Below, in pieces: positions 42,621-52,166 of a stretch of 64,000 nt of DNA. Within the stretch, counting starts at the first letter, position 1. Every line of letters starts with the position of its first letter. The DNA comes from JBFWUW01 sp050247075 (GTDB taxonomy: Bacteria > Planctomycetota > Planctomycetia > Pirellulales > JBFWUW01), in contig JBFWUW010000007.1 of assembly GCA_050247075.1 (NCBI GenBank), positions 62,001-126,000 of the forward strand, in the 5' to 3' direction. The notes beneath the pieces are model-generated. The model saw nothing but the letters and a program-made list of their open reading frames with translations, had not been told where the DNA came from and searched no databases. The translations under genes and the position numbers were made by a program.

Positions 42621-43880
42621 ATGACACCCATTGACCCTGATGAAGCCGCGGAATCTGGCGAAGCGCCCGCGGCACGGCGGTTGCCCGCTACGGTGGTGGC
42701 ATTGGGTTGGGTCAGCTTTTTGACCGACGTGGCCAGCGAGATGATCTATCCGCTGTTGCCGGATTATCTCACACGCGTCTTGCGGGCTAACAAGGCCACG
42801 ATCGGCCTGATCGAAGGCGTGGCCGAGACGACCGCCGCGCTGTTGCGGCTGCCCAGTGGCGTCTTGTCCGACCGGTCGGGGCGGCGCAAGCCGTTGATCT
42901 TGCTGGGCTATGGCGTGGCGGGATTGGTGCGGCCCTTGATCGGATTGGCGCAAAATGCGGGAACGGTCTTGGGGATTCGCTTTTTCGACCGGTTGGGCAA
43001 GGGAATTCGCGGTGCTCCGCGCGACGCGATGCTGGCTGATTCCACCGTGCCGGAACAGCGCGGCCGGGCATTTGGCTTTCATCGCGCGATGGACCATGCC
43101 GGGGCAGCCCTGGGACCGGTCTTGGCGTTTGCCTGGCTGGCCTGGCGGCCGGGCGATGTGCGCACCTTGTTCTTGCTGGCCTTTGTACCCGGTATTGCCG
43201 TGTTACTGGTGTTGGTGTTCGGCCTCCGCGAGCCGGCGAGGCCCGCCGGTCAGACTTCGCCTGGCGGCGAAAAGCCGGTGCCGCGCAAGTTTCAGTGGAA
43301 CTTATCGTCCTTCGACAAGCGGTTTCCTTGGTTTCTGGCGGCGTTGCTGATCTTCGTACTGGGAAATTCCAGCGATATGTTCTTGCTGTTGCGGATGAGC
43401 GAGCTAGGGCTGGAGACGAAATACGTGCCGCTGCTATGGTGCGCGTTTCATCTGGCCAAGAGCGGCATGAACCTGGTGGGCGGCCGATTGGCCGACCGCT
43501 ACGAACCGCGCCTGCTGCTGTTGGCCGGCTGGCTGTTGTACGCGTTGGTCTACGTCGGTTTTGGCTTGGCCAGCCACTGGTGGCAAGCGCTGCTGCTGTT
43601 TATGGCCTACGCCGTGTTCTATGGACTGACGGAACCGGCCGAAAAGGGACTGGTCGCCCGCTGGTCGCCAGCCGGATCACGTGGGGCGGGCTTTGGCTGG
43701 TTCAATCTTGTCTTGGGCATCGGCGCGCTGCCAGCCAGCCTGGTCTTCGGCTTTCTGTGGGACCACCCGCGAATCGGTTCACCGGGAGCCTTTGTCTGTG
43801 GGGCGGCCTTGGCTTTGGCGGCGTGTGCGGTGTTGGCGATGACGTTCTTGCAGAGGGATGAGGTATCAGTTAGGAGGTAG
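42621..43880 (+). CDS. MFS transporter
   Basis: The 419-residue protein has 12 predicted helices. The MFS motif-A-like string GVLSDRSGRRKPLI follows helix 2 and its counterpart GGRLADRYEPRLLLL is in the second half, with FFDRLGKGIRGAPRDAMLAD, a signature shared with a large group of bacterial drug- or sugar-phosphate-type MFS proteins, between. The substrate is unknown. It lies 30 bases after the small membrane gene, so co-transcription with the respiratory cluster is possible. Confidence 0.85.
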   Translation: MTPIDPDEAAESGEAPAARRLPATVVALGWVSFLTDVASEMIYPLLPDYLTRVLRANKATIGLIEGVAETTAALLRLPSGVLSDRSGRRKPLILLGYGVAGLVRPLIGLAQNAGTVLGIRFFDRLGKGIRGAPRDAMLADSTVPEQRGRAFGFHRAMDHAGAALGPVLAFAWLAWRPGDVRTLFLLAFVPGIAVLLVLVFGLREPARPAGQTSPGGEKPVPRKFQWNLSSFDKRFPWFLAALLIFVLGNSSDMFLLLRMSELGLETKYVPLLWCAFHLAKSGMNLVGGRLADRYEPRLLLLAGWLLYALVYVGFGLASHWWQALLLFMAYAVFYGLTEPAEKGLVARWSPAGSRGAGFGWFNLVLGIGALPASLVFGFLWDHPRIGSPGAFVCGAALALAACAVLAMTFLQRDEVSVRR

Positions 43881-43985
43881 GAAGCCAAGTCGAGGACTTT
43901 CCGTCGCGCTTTACGGCCTTTATTACGCTATTAAATTGCGGGCAAAAGGTTGGGGGTTCGTCCTACCGTCTAGCAGGGGGAAGGT

Positions 43986-43991
43986 TATAAT
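43986..43991 (+). promoter_or_regulatory. Candidate -10 box upstream of the uronate isomerase gene
   Basis: TATAAT lies 70 bases before the ATG at 44061. No clear -35 is found at 16-18 bases; the upstream sequence is GGTTCGTCCTACCG. Confidence 0.3.
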
Positions 43992-44060
43992 CGAGCCGAA
44001 TCTATTCGCTTCGGATTGACTTTTGCTCCTTTTCCGCCATCCGTCGGCCTCAGGAATTTC

Positions 44061-45350
44061 ATGGCGCAGCAACTTCGCGAACGACTGTTCCAGGAGATTG
44101 ACTCTTGGACCTTGATCGACCCCCATACGCATATCAACCCGCACAGCCCGGCATCGACCACGCTGGCCGATGTGTTGGGGTATCACTACTACACGGAACT
44201 GGCCCACTCAGCCGGCATGGCCAAGGACCAGATCGAAGAGCCCGGCCTCGATCCCAAGGAAAAGGTGGCCCGGTTGGTACGTCATCTTGGCCCGATCGAG
44301 AACACCATCCAGTACAGTTGGCTGATCGAGATGTGCCAGCGGTTCTTCGGCCTGAAAGAGGACCGGCTGACGGAAAAAAACTGGGAGAAAGTCTACGACC
44401 ACTCGGCCAAGGCCATGGCCAAGCCCAAGTACGCCCAGGAGATTCTCAAGGCCAGCCGTATCGAGTCGGTCTTTTTGACCAACGACTTTGACGACCCCTT
44501 GGAGGGTTTTGATAGCAATGTCTACATTCCGTGCCTGCGGACGGATGAACTCGTCTTCAAGATGAACCATTCGGCCGTTCAAGAACGGCTGCAAAAGTCG
44601 ACCGGCATTAGTGTTACCGACTTGCCGTCGTTGCGCGAGGCACTGGGGGCGATGTTCCAGCGGTTTATCGACCGCGGCGCCAGGGCCTGTGCCATTTCGC
44701 TGCCGCCCAATTTTTCGCCACGGCACGTCCCCCCATCGGTAGCCGACCGGGCCTTTCCCGAGCTTTTGCGGCGAAAGGTGAGTGCCGATTCCGACAGCAT
44801 CCACATGATGTCGCTGTACGTCTTCTGGACGCTGGCCGAGCTATGCGACGAGCACAAGCTCCCCTTCGACCTGATGATCGGCGTCAACCGCAACGTCTAC
44901 CTGTCGGGCGTGCATCAGGGGCAAGACTTGTACGACAGCCGCGTTTCGCTGATTCAATACCGCGAATTGTTCAACGCCTTTCCACGGGTGACGTTCCCCA
45001 TTTCGGTGCTGGCCAGCGTCACCAACCAAGAACTGGCCAGCTACAGTTGGATATTTCCCAATATCGTCACCAACGGCCATTGGTGGTACTCGAATACCCC
45101 CAACTACATCGAGTTCGACACGGCCGCGCGGCTGGAAGCCGTACCGCAAACCAAGCAAATTGGCTACTACAGCGATATGTACAAGCTGGAGTTCGCCCTG
45201 CCCAAGTTTGCCATGTACAAGCGGATTTTGTCCAAGGTGCTGGCCGAGCGGTTCATCGTCGACCGTGGCTGGACCGAAGAGCGGGCAATTGATTTGGCCA
45301 GACAGGTATTGCGCGGAAATGTGGAGCGGATTTTTCCGGCAAGGGGGTAG
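44061..45350 (+). CDS. Uronate (glucuronate) isomerase-like protein
   Basis: The 429-residue protein starts MAQQLRERLFQEIDSWTLID and has the metal-binding DPHTHINPH motif near residue 21, then a TIM-barrel with MIGVNRNVY, SVTNQELASYSWIFPN, and NGHWWYSNTPNYI. The family interconverts uronates and ketouronates at the start of glucuronate or galacturonate catabolism, with a divalent metal. It is cytoplasmic. The ATG at 44061 follows AGGA; an extension to 44016 is not conserved. It stands alone, with no other uxa gene beside it. Confidence 0.85.
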   Translation: MAQQLRERLFQEIDSWTLIDPHTHINPHSPASTTLADVLGYHYYTELAHSAGMAKDQIEEPGLDPKEKVARLVRHLGPIENTIQYSWLIEMCQRFFGLKEDRLTEKNWEKVYDHSAKAMAKPKYAQEILKASRIESVFLTNDFDDPLEGFDSNVYIPCLRTDELVFKMNHSAVQERLQKSTGISVTDLPSLREALGAMFQRFIDRGARACAISLPPNFSPRHVPPSVADRAFPELLRRKVSADSDSIHMMSLYVFWTLAELCDEHKLPFDLMIGVNRNVYLSGVHQGQDLYDSRVSLIQYRELFNAFPRVTFPISVLASVTNQELASYSWIFPNIVTNGHWWYSNTPNYIEFDTAARLEAVPQTKQIGYYSDMYKLEFALPKFAMYKRILSKVLAERFIVDRGWTEERAIDLARQVLRGNVERIFPARG

Positions 45351-45392
45351 GGGGAGTTGTTAGTTTTCAGTAGGCGAATCCGCCACGCGTTC

Positions 45393-45420
45393 CAACTGAC
45401 AACTGAACACCGAACACCGC
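45393..45420. repeat. CTGACAACTGAACACCGAACAC repeat, copy C
   Basis: AACTGACAACTGAACACCGA followed by ACACC matches the word families at 4872-4909, 34771-34810 and 55661-55690. It lies between two convergent genes. The function is unknown. Confidence 0.55.
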
Positions 45421-45438
45421 TCGCCAGACCGCCCACTC

Positions 45439-45933
45439 CTACCAATAATACCGCCCTCCACCGGCTCGCGGCGGCCCGATCTCTTCAAAGGCCTCCACGG
45501 GTGGCGGCTCCTCAAAAGCTTCGAGGGGGAGCGGGAAATCCTCGAAATAGAGGGGCGGAGGGATTTCGTTGTAGGGCCAGGGCAAGGCCGCGATGGGCGG
45601 CATGTAGGGGCTGTAGTTGCGGAGTGTCAACAGCCGCGATGGCGAATACGTGTACCAAGGCCGGTAATACGAATACCGATCGCGGTACGACTGCGAGTAC
45701 CAACCGCGGCGGTAGCTGTACAGTCCATACCGTCGCGCATACAGCCCGACCGGCCGCACGATGATTGCCGAGGCGGCACCGCCACGGTCCGACCTCCAGG
45801 CAGGCAGCCGCACGTCAGCCGGCTCCGCCGCGCTGATTCGACAGCTTGTTGCACCTGCCAATAGGACGAAGGCAGCAGCCATGACAACTCCCGTGGCCAG
45901 CAGGCGAATCTCAAATGGTGGCTGGCAAGGCAT
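45439..45933 (-). CDS. Secreted low-complexity Tyr/Arg/Pro-rich protein
   Basis: The 164-residue protein has a signal peptide with a cysteine after GATS that could be lipidated (weak lipobox). A Tyr/Arg/Ser-rich middle (RRYGLYSYRRGWYSQSYR) and a Pro/Glu-rich tail follow. There is no fold-specific motif. It is probably a surface or envelope structural protein. Strong codon bias toward G/C and the signal peptide support a real gene. The function is unknown. Confidence 0.6.
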   Translation of the reverse strand: MPCQPPFEIRLLATGVVMAAAFVLLAGATSCRISAAEPADVRLPAWRSDRGGAASAIIVRPVGLYARRYGLYSYRRGWYSQSYRDRYSYYRPWYTYSPSRLLTLRNYSPYMPPIAALPWPYNEIPPPLYFEDFPLPLEAFEEPPPVEAFEEIGPPRAGGGRYYW

Positions 45934-46125
45934 GGTTCAGTTCTTCCGCGAGAGTTGATGGGGTGGCCATCACGTATCGCGTGGCCCGTTCCTCCTTCTC
46001 TAGCGATGCTAAACAGCCAGAGTCGATCAAGTCAAGAATTGGCGCGGCCGATGAAGGCAGCGAGCGCGGCGAAATGTCCGTATTTGCGCCGCGCTGCTTT
46101 CGCCATCCAATAGTGCCCGTAGCAG

Positions 46126-46554
46126 TTACCAGCCCCAACCGCCCGGAGGGGCACCGAAGCTGTTGACTGGCCCGCCAAAACCGCGGGAATGATTGCAACC
46201 GCCGTAGCCCGATTGGTATCGGCCGTAGTTGCTTTGGTATCCGCCAAAGCCCGGTTGCACGCCGTAGTTGCCAAAACCGATGCTCAGGCTGCCGCGCGGC
46301 GTAGCGTATCCAAACTGCAAAGTGCTGCCACCGTAAGGCGATCCGCCGAAGCCGATCGAAAACTGGCCTGGCTGGCGGTAGCCACGATTCACATGCCCGT
46401 GGCCGCCATGCCCGCCGTGGCGAGCTTGCATTCCACGGCTGCCATGCCCGCCGTGGTGGTCGTCATCGTGCGCGAAGAGGGTCGAACCGGCCGACATCGC
46501 CGCAGCCACCACCAAACCAGCCACCACCGTTGCCCATTTGCGAGAACGAGACAT
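46126..46554 (-). CDS. Secreted His/Gly-rich repeat protein
   Basis: The 142-residue protein has a signal peptide (about 1-31, ending TLFAH), then HDDDHHGGHGSRGMQARHGG, a His/Gly-rich stretch that could bind metal. Glycine/tyrosine repeats (QFSIGFGGSPYGGST, GYQSNYGRYQSGYGG) run to the end. The ATG at 46554 has AAAGGAG about seven bases upstream, much better than the longer frame to 46731. There is no known family; it is likely an extracellular or periplasmic protein. It is like the neighbouring 45439 gene in being a compositionally biased secreted protein. Confidence 0.65.
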   Translation of the reverse strand: MSRSRKWATVVAGLVVAAAMSAGSTLFAHDDDHHGGHGSRGMQARHGGHGGHGHVNRGYRQPGQFSIGFGGSPYGGSTLQFGYATPRGSLSIGFGNYGVQPGFGGYQSNYGRYQSGYGGCNHSRGFGGPVNSFGAPPGGWGW

Positions 46555-47136
46555 TCGAGACTCCTTTGGCGGCGAGTGAGCCACCCTTGATTGTTTGAGC
46601 GGGCCGCCAAATTGGCTACCCTGTTGGAAGTGATCTAAAGCAGGAGCCGTGCCAAACCCGCGTTCAAAGTCCGTGGTGATTCCCCCAAATATCGAAAGTC
46701 CCGCAAAATAGCCTGCTTTCTGCTGTTGCAATGACCGTCCGAATTACGCTTCTCATTGGTTTACAGTCGAGAATCGACGCAAGAGTGTACTCACACTGAC
46801 GCAATCTGTATCGATAACGCGACACACTGCGCGATTCCGTTAAGCTGATTTGATTCACGATCGAAAGCCCTCCTGTACTTCACGACCCACTCCACCTGAA
46901 TGGATGCGGCAAACTACACCGCTCTAGCCCCGATTATCAGGAAGGGCTAAACTTCCTAAGCGGATAAGGATGCCCGAACAGCTAGTGTAAGAGCATTGAT
47001 GGCATGGGGTGCGGACCAGCAAAACCGGCTGGCCGTGCCGTAGCAGGCTGCGCACGGACCGGATACGCCCATGGCGGCAGGGTCCGGGCGAAGGCTTGAC
47101 AGCACTTATTACTCTCGGCGGAAGGAGATGCGGATA
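46555..47136. other. Non-coding region, no feature recognised
   Basis: This is a 582-base gap between divergent genes. Frames in it are short and lack conserved motifs. GC is lower than in the flanks between about 46640 and 46980. An AAGGAG at 47122-47127 supports the start of the next gene. Confidence 0.5.
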
Positions 47137-49185
47137 ATGCGGCGTAGCGAGACTTTGGAGGCCCCTTCAATGATGACACGAACACGCACCACGGCTGGAC
47201 TTTGCTTGGGGGTCTGCCTGTTGATGATGGGGGAAGGAACCGTTGGCCGGGCCGCTCCGCCGCCAGGAGCCTCGCTTCTGCCTAATACCACGACGGGCTT
47301 CGTCTCGACCAGCGATGTGCAAAAGTTCTCGGCCGCGTGGGACCGCACGCAATTTGGCCAGTTGATGGATGACCCGGCTATGGGTCCGTTCATTGACGAC
47401 CTGAAGCAACAAATCCGCGACAAATGGTCTCAATCGTTCTTGCGACTGGGTGTGACCTGGGAAGACATCGAACAGGTCGCCGGCGGCGAGACCTGCTCGG
47501 CGGTCATCTGGGATCACGACCGCAAGAAGTATCCGCACGAATTGCCAGCTTCCGTGTTTCTCGTCGACGTGACGGGCAAAGACGCCGAAGCCAAGGCTTT
47601 GCTGGCACGGGTCGCCAAGGACTTGTTACAGCAGAAGGCGAGGTACACCAAATTGGCGATCGGCACGACACAGGTCGATATCTACGACGCCCCCACCCGC
47701 CCCAAGACCAACTCGGGCCGGTATGTATACTTTCTCAAGGACAACTTGCTGTGCGGCTGCGACAACTATGAAATCATGGCGGCCATCGTGCAGCGACTGG
47801 CCATTAAGGCGGCTGGCGGCGACAGCCTGGCGAATACCACAGCCTACAAGCACGTCACCACACGCTGCGCCAAGGACGCCGGCAAGCTGGCCCCTCAAGC
47901 GGTATGGTATACGGTACCGCTCGATTTCATGGAGGCTCGCCGTATCTTGCGCGACGGTCCCAAGCCGCCCCGCAAAAAGGGCGACCCTATCGACAACCTA
48001 ACGCTGCTCCGCGATCAAGGTTTTGGCGATATCAAGGGGACGGGCTCGTTCGTCAATTTTGAGCAAGGCCCGCACGATATTCTGCAGAGGGTGTCGGTCT
48101 ACGCTCCCGCCCCCTTGCGGCTAGCTGCCCGCATGTTGGACTTTCCCAATGCATCTTCGGCCCCGCCGGCCGATTGGATTCCCGCCGACATAGCGACCTG
48201 CGGCAGTTTCCACTGGAACGTGCCCGCGGCCTTTGAAGCCTCGAAGACCATGTTTGACGAATTCTACGGTATTAAACCGGCGGACCCGTCCGACACCCGG
48301 CCCAAGCGGAGGCAGATATCCATATTTGAAGACAGCGTGCGGGGACTTCTGGACGATCCCGAAGGGCCCAAAGTCGATATTCGCAACAAAATCATCAAGC
48401 ACCTTGGCCCGCAGACCTATTTTCTTGTCGATTACGTCCGGCCAATCACCCCCACCAGCGAGGAACGGCTATTTGCCACTCAGGTCACGGAAGCCAAGAC
48501 CGTGGCGGCTGAGATTGAGAAGCTGATGAAGGCCGATCCCGATGTAAAAGCGCACATGATCGGCAAACATCGCGTGTGGGAGATTCCCGATGACGAGCGC
48601 GTGGAGGATATCGAGGGACTCAAGCCCCGGGTAGAACTTGACGACGATCTGAAGGCAGACGACCAAAAAGGCCGTCCCCTGCCGGGTCAGTCAGGCGGAC
48701 GCCTGCTGGCCAGGTCATGGGTCACGGTGGCCTTTGATTATTTGATGATTTCGTCGAGCCGTTCTTTGGTCGAGAAAGCCCTTAACGTCGATGGCAAGCA
48801 AAAACCGCTGGCGCAGGACCGCCAGTTCCAGCAGATCGAATCCTTGATCGCCAGCGAAAGCAAGCAGCGCCAATGGGACAAGGTCTGCTACCGCCGCTTT
48901 TCCCGCACCGAGCGCGAGTTCGAATCGAGCTACGAACTGATGCGGCAAGGTGAAATGCCCCAGTCGGAATCGTTCTTGGCGCAATTGCTTAACAACAACC
49001 GTAGCGATCCCAAGGACGACGAGGGCCGCCGAAAACAGCGCTTGGATGGCAGCAAGATGCCCCCTTACGACACCGCCCGCGGGTACTTCACGCCCAGTGG
49101 CTGGGTGGGCATTACCGAAAAGGACGGCTGGTTCCTGGTTCATTTCATGCAGCGCAAGGGAAATGGCATCGCCAAGTCTGAGTAG
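47137..49185 (+). CDS. Large secreted protein of unknown function
   Basis: The 682-residue protein has an N-terminal hydrophobic signal (residues 20-38, TAGLCLGVCLLMMGEG). A mixed alpha/beta body without obvious enzymatic motifs follows, with a charged region near 480-510 (RVELDDDLKADDQKGRP) and a C-terminal segment (ARGYFTPSGWVGITEKDGWF). The start at 47137 is best placed for the AAGGAG at 47122-47127. The plan recalls planctomycete secreted proteins of DUF3352 type, but this is a guess. It stands alone between two intergenic gaps. Confidence 0.7.
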   Translation: MRRSETLEAPSMMTRTRTTAGLCLGVCLLMMGEGTVGRAAPPPGASLLPNTTTGFVSTSDVQKFSAAWDRTQFGQLMDDPAMGPFIDDLKQQIRDKWSQSFLRLGVTWEDIEQVAGGETCSAVIWDHDRKKYPHELPASVFLVDVTGKDAEAKALLARVAKDLLQQKARYTKLAIGTTQVDIYDAPTRPKTNSGRYVYFLKDNLLCGCDNYEIMAAIVQRLAIKAAGGDSLANTTAYKHVTTRCAKDAGKLAPQAVWYTVPLDFMEARRILRDGPKPPRKKGDPIDNLTLLRDQGFGDIKGTGSFVNFEQGPHDILQRVSVYAPAPLRLAARMLDFPNASSAPPADWIPADIATCGSFHWNVPAAFEASKTMFDEFYGIKPADPSDTRPKRRQISIFEDSVRGLLDDPEGPKVDIRNKIIKHLGPQTYFLVDYVRPITPTSEERLFATQVTEAKTVAAEIEKLMKADPDVKAHMIGKHRVWEIPDDERVEDIEGLKPRVELDDDLKADDQKGRPLPGQSGGRLLARSWVTVAFDYLMISSSRSLVEKALNVDGKQKPLAQDRQFQQIESLIASESKQRQWDKVCYRRFSRTEREFESSYELMRQGEMPQSESFLAQLLNNNRSDPKDDEGRRKQRLDGSKMPPYDTARGYFTPSGWVGITEKDGWFLVHFMQRKGNGIAKSE

Positions 49186-49327
49186 GCTTAGTCCGGCGAT
49201 TTTAGCCGTTCCGCGCGGACGACTGTGGTCCGCCACGCAATCCGTGGATTTGCTATAGTGGCCCCAGACGCTCGTCGGGCGAAAACGCCCGTTGCACTGT
49301 CCTTGTCGTGGGCGAACCGCTGTTGTC

Positions 49328-51139
49328 ATGCCGCTGATTTCCATCCGTGATTTGAGCATTCGTTTTCGTGGACCCGCACTGTTGGACAGTGTGTCGTGCC
49401 AGATCGAACCAGGGCAACGCATCGGCCTGTTGGGGCGCAACGGGGCCGGCAAAACAACCTTCATGCGCATTCTGTGCGGCGAGGCGGAACCCGATCACGG
49501 CGAGATTGTCTTTGCGCCCGGCACTCGGCTGTCGCTGTTGCCGCAAGGCGTTCCAGACGATCTGCTGGGAAGCGTGCATGAAATTGTGTCGCGGGGCCTG
49601 CCGCCCGACTCGCACGAAGCCGCCTGGCAGTCGGAACAGCGCTTGGAGCGGTTGCTGGCCGAAATGGACCTGCCGCCCGAGGCCCGCTTCGAAACGTTGT
49701 CGTCCGGCATGAAGCGCCGGGTGCTGCTGGCGCGCGCGTTGGTATCCGGTCCCGATCTGTTGCTGTTGGACGAGCCGACCAACCACTTGGATGTCGATTC
49801 CATCACCTGGCTGGAGGATTTTCTGACGCGTTGGAATGCCACGCTGATATTCGTCACGCACGACCGCATGTTTCTTCGCAAACTGGCCAACCGAATTTTG
49901 GAGATCGACCGCGGCCGGCTGTTTGACTGGTCGTGCGACTACGATACCTTCCTCAGCCGCAAAGAAGCCGCCCTGGCCGCCGAGGAAAAACAAAACGCCC
50001 TGTTCGACAAGCGGCTGGCCGAGGAGGAAGTCTGGATTCGCCAGGGAATCAAAGCCCGCCGCACGCGCAACGAGGGGCGAGTGCGGGCTCTAGAGCAACT
50101 GCGCCGCGAACGGGCCGACCGCCGCGAGTCCAACACCACGGCCAACCTGACGATTCAAGAGGGGCAGCGCAGCGGTGCGCTCGTCGCCAAGGTTGAGGGC
50201 GTCTCCTTCAGCCACGGCGAAAAGCTGATCTTCCACGGCTTCTCAACGAGTGTCATGCGCGGGGATAAGATCGGCGTGCTCGGCCCCAATGGCGCCGGCA
50301 AGACCACACTGTTGAAAGTACTGCTAGGGCAGCTTCCGCCCCAAGCTGGCCGCGTGCGCCTGGGGACCAATCTGCAGATCGCCTATTTCGACCAACTGCG
50401 GCAGCAGCTCAAGGAAGAGGCCTCGGTGCAAGATAACGTGGCCGACGGCTACGATACGGTGCAGTTCGATGGGCAGTCGCGGCACGTCGTGGGCTATTTG
50501 CAAGACTTCTTGTTCAGCCCCGAACGGTCTCGCACTTTGGTCCGGTATTTGTCGGGTGGCGAGCGAAATCGTGTGCTGCTGGCCAAATTGTTCGCCAAGC
50601 CGGCCAACGTGATCGTGCTGGACGAACCAACCAACGACCTCGATGTGGAAACGCTGGAACTGTTGGAGCAACGCCTGGTGGAGTTCGAGGGGACCGTGCT
50701 GCTGGTCAGCCACGACCGGGCCTTTCTTAATAATGTCGTCAGCAGCACGATCGTCTTCGACCGCGGCGGAATCAACGAGTATGTCGGCGGCTACGACGAC
50801 TGGCTGCGGCAACGCCCTCCCCTGGCTGATAGCCCATCGCGCGGCATCACCAACCAGGCACCGGTGGCGGCCGAACAATCCAAGACGATTTCCGCCTCGG
50901 GCGAAACTCGCCGGCGTCGTCTGAATTTCAAGGAACGGCAAGAGCTGTCGAATTTGCCGGCGGTCATCGAACAGCTCGAAAGCCAGATTGGCGCGTTGCA
51001 TGCCGACATGGGGCAGGCCAATTTTTACCAACAGCCGCGCGAACAAATCGCCCAACAACAGGCCCGCCTGCAACAACTGGAAGGCCAACTCAACACGGCC
51101 TTCGCCCGATGGGAAGAATTGGAACCGTGGGCCGAATGA
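49328..51139 (+). CDS. ABC-F ATPase, Uup-like
   Basis: The 603-residue protein has two ABC domains. The first has Walker A GRNGAGKTT and Walker B LLLLDEPTNHLD; the second has GPNGAGKTT, signature YLSGGERNRVLLAK and Walker B VIVLDEPTNDLD. A helical linker (about 240-290) and a C-terminal coiled coil (about 535-600) are present, as in Uup. There are no membrane segments. ABC-F proteins act on ribosomes or, for Uup, suppress replication-linked defects. The ATG at 49328 was chosen over an upstream ATG that adds 12 unrelated residues. Confidence 0.9.
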   Translation: MPLISIRDLSIRFRGPALLDSVSCQIEPGQRIGLLGRNGAGKTTFMRILCGEAEPDHGEIVFAPGTRLSLLPQGVPDDLLGSVHEIVSRGLPPDSHEAAWQSEQRLERLLAEMDLPPEARFETLSSGMKRRVLLARALVSGPDLLLLDEPTNHLDVDSITWLEDFLTRWNATLIFVTHDRMFLRKLANRILEIDRGRLFDWSCDYDTFLSRKEAALAAEEKQNALFDKRLAEEEVWIRQGIKARRTRNEGRVRALEQLRRERADRRESNTTANLTIQEGQRSGALVAKVEGVSFSHGEKLIFHGFSTSVMRGDKIGVLGPNGAGKTTLLKVLLGQLPPQAGRVRLGTNLQIAYFDQLRQQLKEEASVQDNVADGYDTVQFDGQSRHVVGYLQDFLFSPERSRTLVRYLSGGERNRVLLAKLFAKPANVIVLDEPTNDLDVETLELLEQRLVEFEGTVLLVSHDRAFLNNVVSSTIVFDRGGINEYVGGYDDWLRQRPPLADSPSRGITNQAPVAAEQSKTISASGETRRRRLNFKERQELSNLPAVIEQLESQIGALHADMGQANFYQQPREQIAQQQARLQQLEGQLNTAFARWEELEPWAE

Positions 51140-51205
51140 GACTGCCTTGGCCCGCGGAGTTCATCGCCAATTGCTCGGGCCACCACTCCAACAAGCCGGC
51201 TTGCC

Positions 51206-52033
51206 ATGCCTCGATTGGCCAAGATTTTGATCTACCCCGTAAAGTCTTTGGACGGGTTGTCGGTCCCCCAATGTCCGGTATTGCCGTCGGGCGCACTCCA
51301 AAATGATCGGCGGTTCGCTCTCCGAGACAGCCTGGGTGAGTTCATCAACGGCAAGCGGGAACCGGCCATGCACTGCTTGCGATTGCACGAATTCGCCAAT
51401 GCCGGTGGGCTGGCGACGGCTGCCGAATTGTTGCGGATGGAACCGCTCTTTCCGGCTTCGGAGCAGCAACCTTCTAAACAACAGGCCGCCGTGCACCAAC
51501 TTCGCCGCTTCGACCGCGCCTTGGCCGAAGACTGGCTGCGGCAGCGGTTCCTTCGTCGAGTGACTTTGGTCGAACATGACCTGGCGGGCTTTCCTGACGA
51601 TCCCGATGCGCCCGGCCCGACGGTGGTCAGTACGGCCACGTTGCAAGAAGTGGCCGAGTGGTTTCCTGGACTAAGCCTGGAGGAAGTCCGGGCTCGATTT
51701 CGCGCCAACCTGGAAGTGGATGGCGTGGAGCCTTTCTGGGAAGACCGGCTTTATGCCGCGGCCGGTGAGGCCGTAAGATTCGCGGTGGGCAGCGTCATCT
51801 TGGAAGGCGTCAACCCCTGCCAGCGGTGCGCAGTCCCCACGCGGACATCCACATCGGGCGAAGTTTGGCCGCAATTCGCCAAGATCTTCGCCCGACGGCG
51901 GAAAGAATCACTGCCCGGCTGGGCGGTTGCTTCCCGTTTCGATCACTACTTTCGGCTGGCGGTCAACACGCGGTTGTCGCCCGTGAATACCGGCCAACAG
52001 ATAAACGTGGGGGACACCGTGCAAATTTGTTGA
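51206..52033 (+). CDS. MOSC-domain protein
   Basis: The 275-residue protein starts with a MOSC N-terminal beta-barrel domain (ILIYPVKSLDG) and ends with a MOSC domain whose key cysteine region is EGVNPCQRCAVPTR, then GDTVQIC. MOSC proteins bind a molybdenum cofactor sulfur or act on N-hydroxylated substrates. It follows the ABC-F gene by 66 bases. The stop codon region contains the -35 box of the next promoter. The biological substrate is unknown. Confidence 0.85.
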   Translation: MPRLAKILIYPVKSLDGLSVPQCPVLPSGALQNDRRFALRDSLGEFINGKREPAMHCLRLHEFANAGGLATAAELLRMEPLFPASEQQPSKQQAAVHQLRRFDRALAEDWLRQRFLRRVTLVEHDLAGFPDDPDAPGPTVVSTATLQEVAEWFPGLSLEEVRARFRANLEVDGVEPFWEDRLYAAAGEAVRFAVGSVILEGVNPCQRCAVPTRTSTSGEVWPQFAKIFARRRKESLPGWAVASRFDHYFRLAVNTRLSPVNTGQQINVGDTVQIC

Positions 52034-52057
52034 GGCCGTGCCGGGGTCTACTATAAT
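52030..52057 (+). promoter_or_regulatory. Candidate sigma-70-type promoter for the ASPIC lipoprotein gene
   Basis: TTGAGG is followed after 16 bases by a perfect TATAAT. The -35 overlaps the MOSC stop codon. Transcription would start near 52064, giving a leader of about 45 or 100 bases depending on the start codon used. Confidence 0.45.
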
Positions 52058-52166
52058 TCAGCCATTCATTTCAACCCGCGCGGATCAGCGCACCTCAAGG
52101 AATTCGCTCGTGGAATCCAGACGTTGTTGGGTTCGCCTTCGTGGACGATTGCCGGCTCGCTCGGAG

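Noticed and set aside
42051..43097. 347-residue minus-strand frame
   Set aside because: Overlaps three plus-strand genes and has no recognisable domain.
46664..46858. 64-residue minus-strand frame
   Set aside because: No ribosome-binding site, atypical codon use, no motif.
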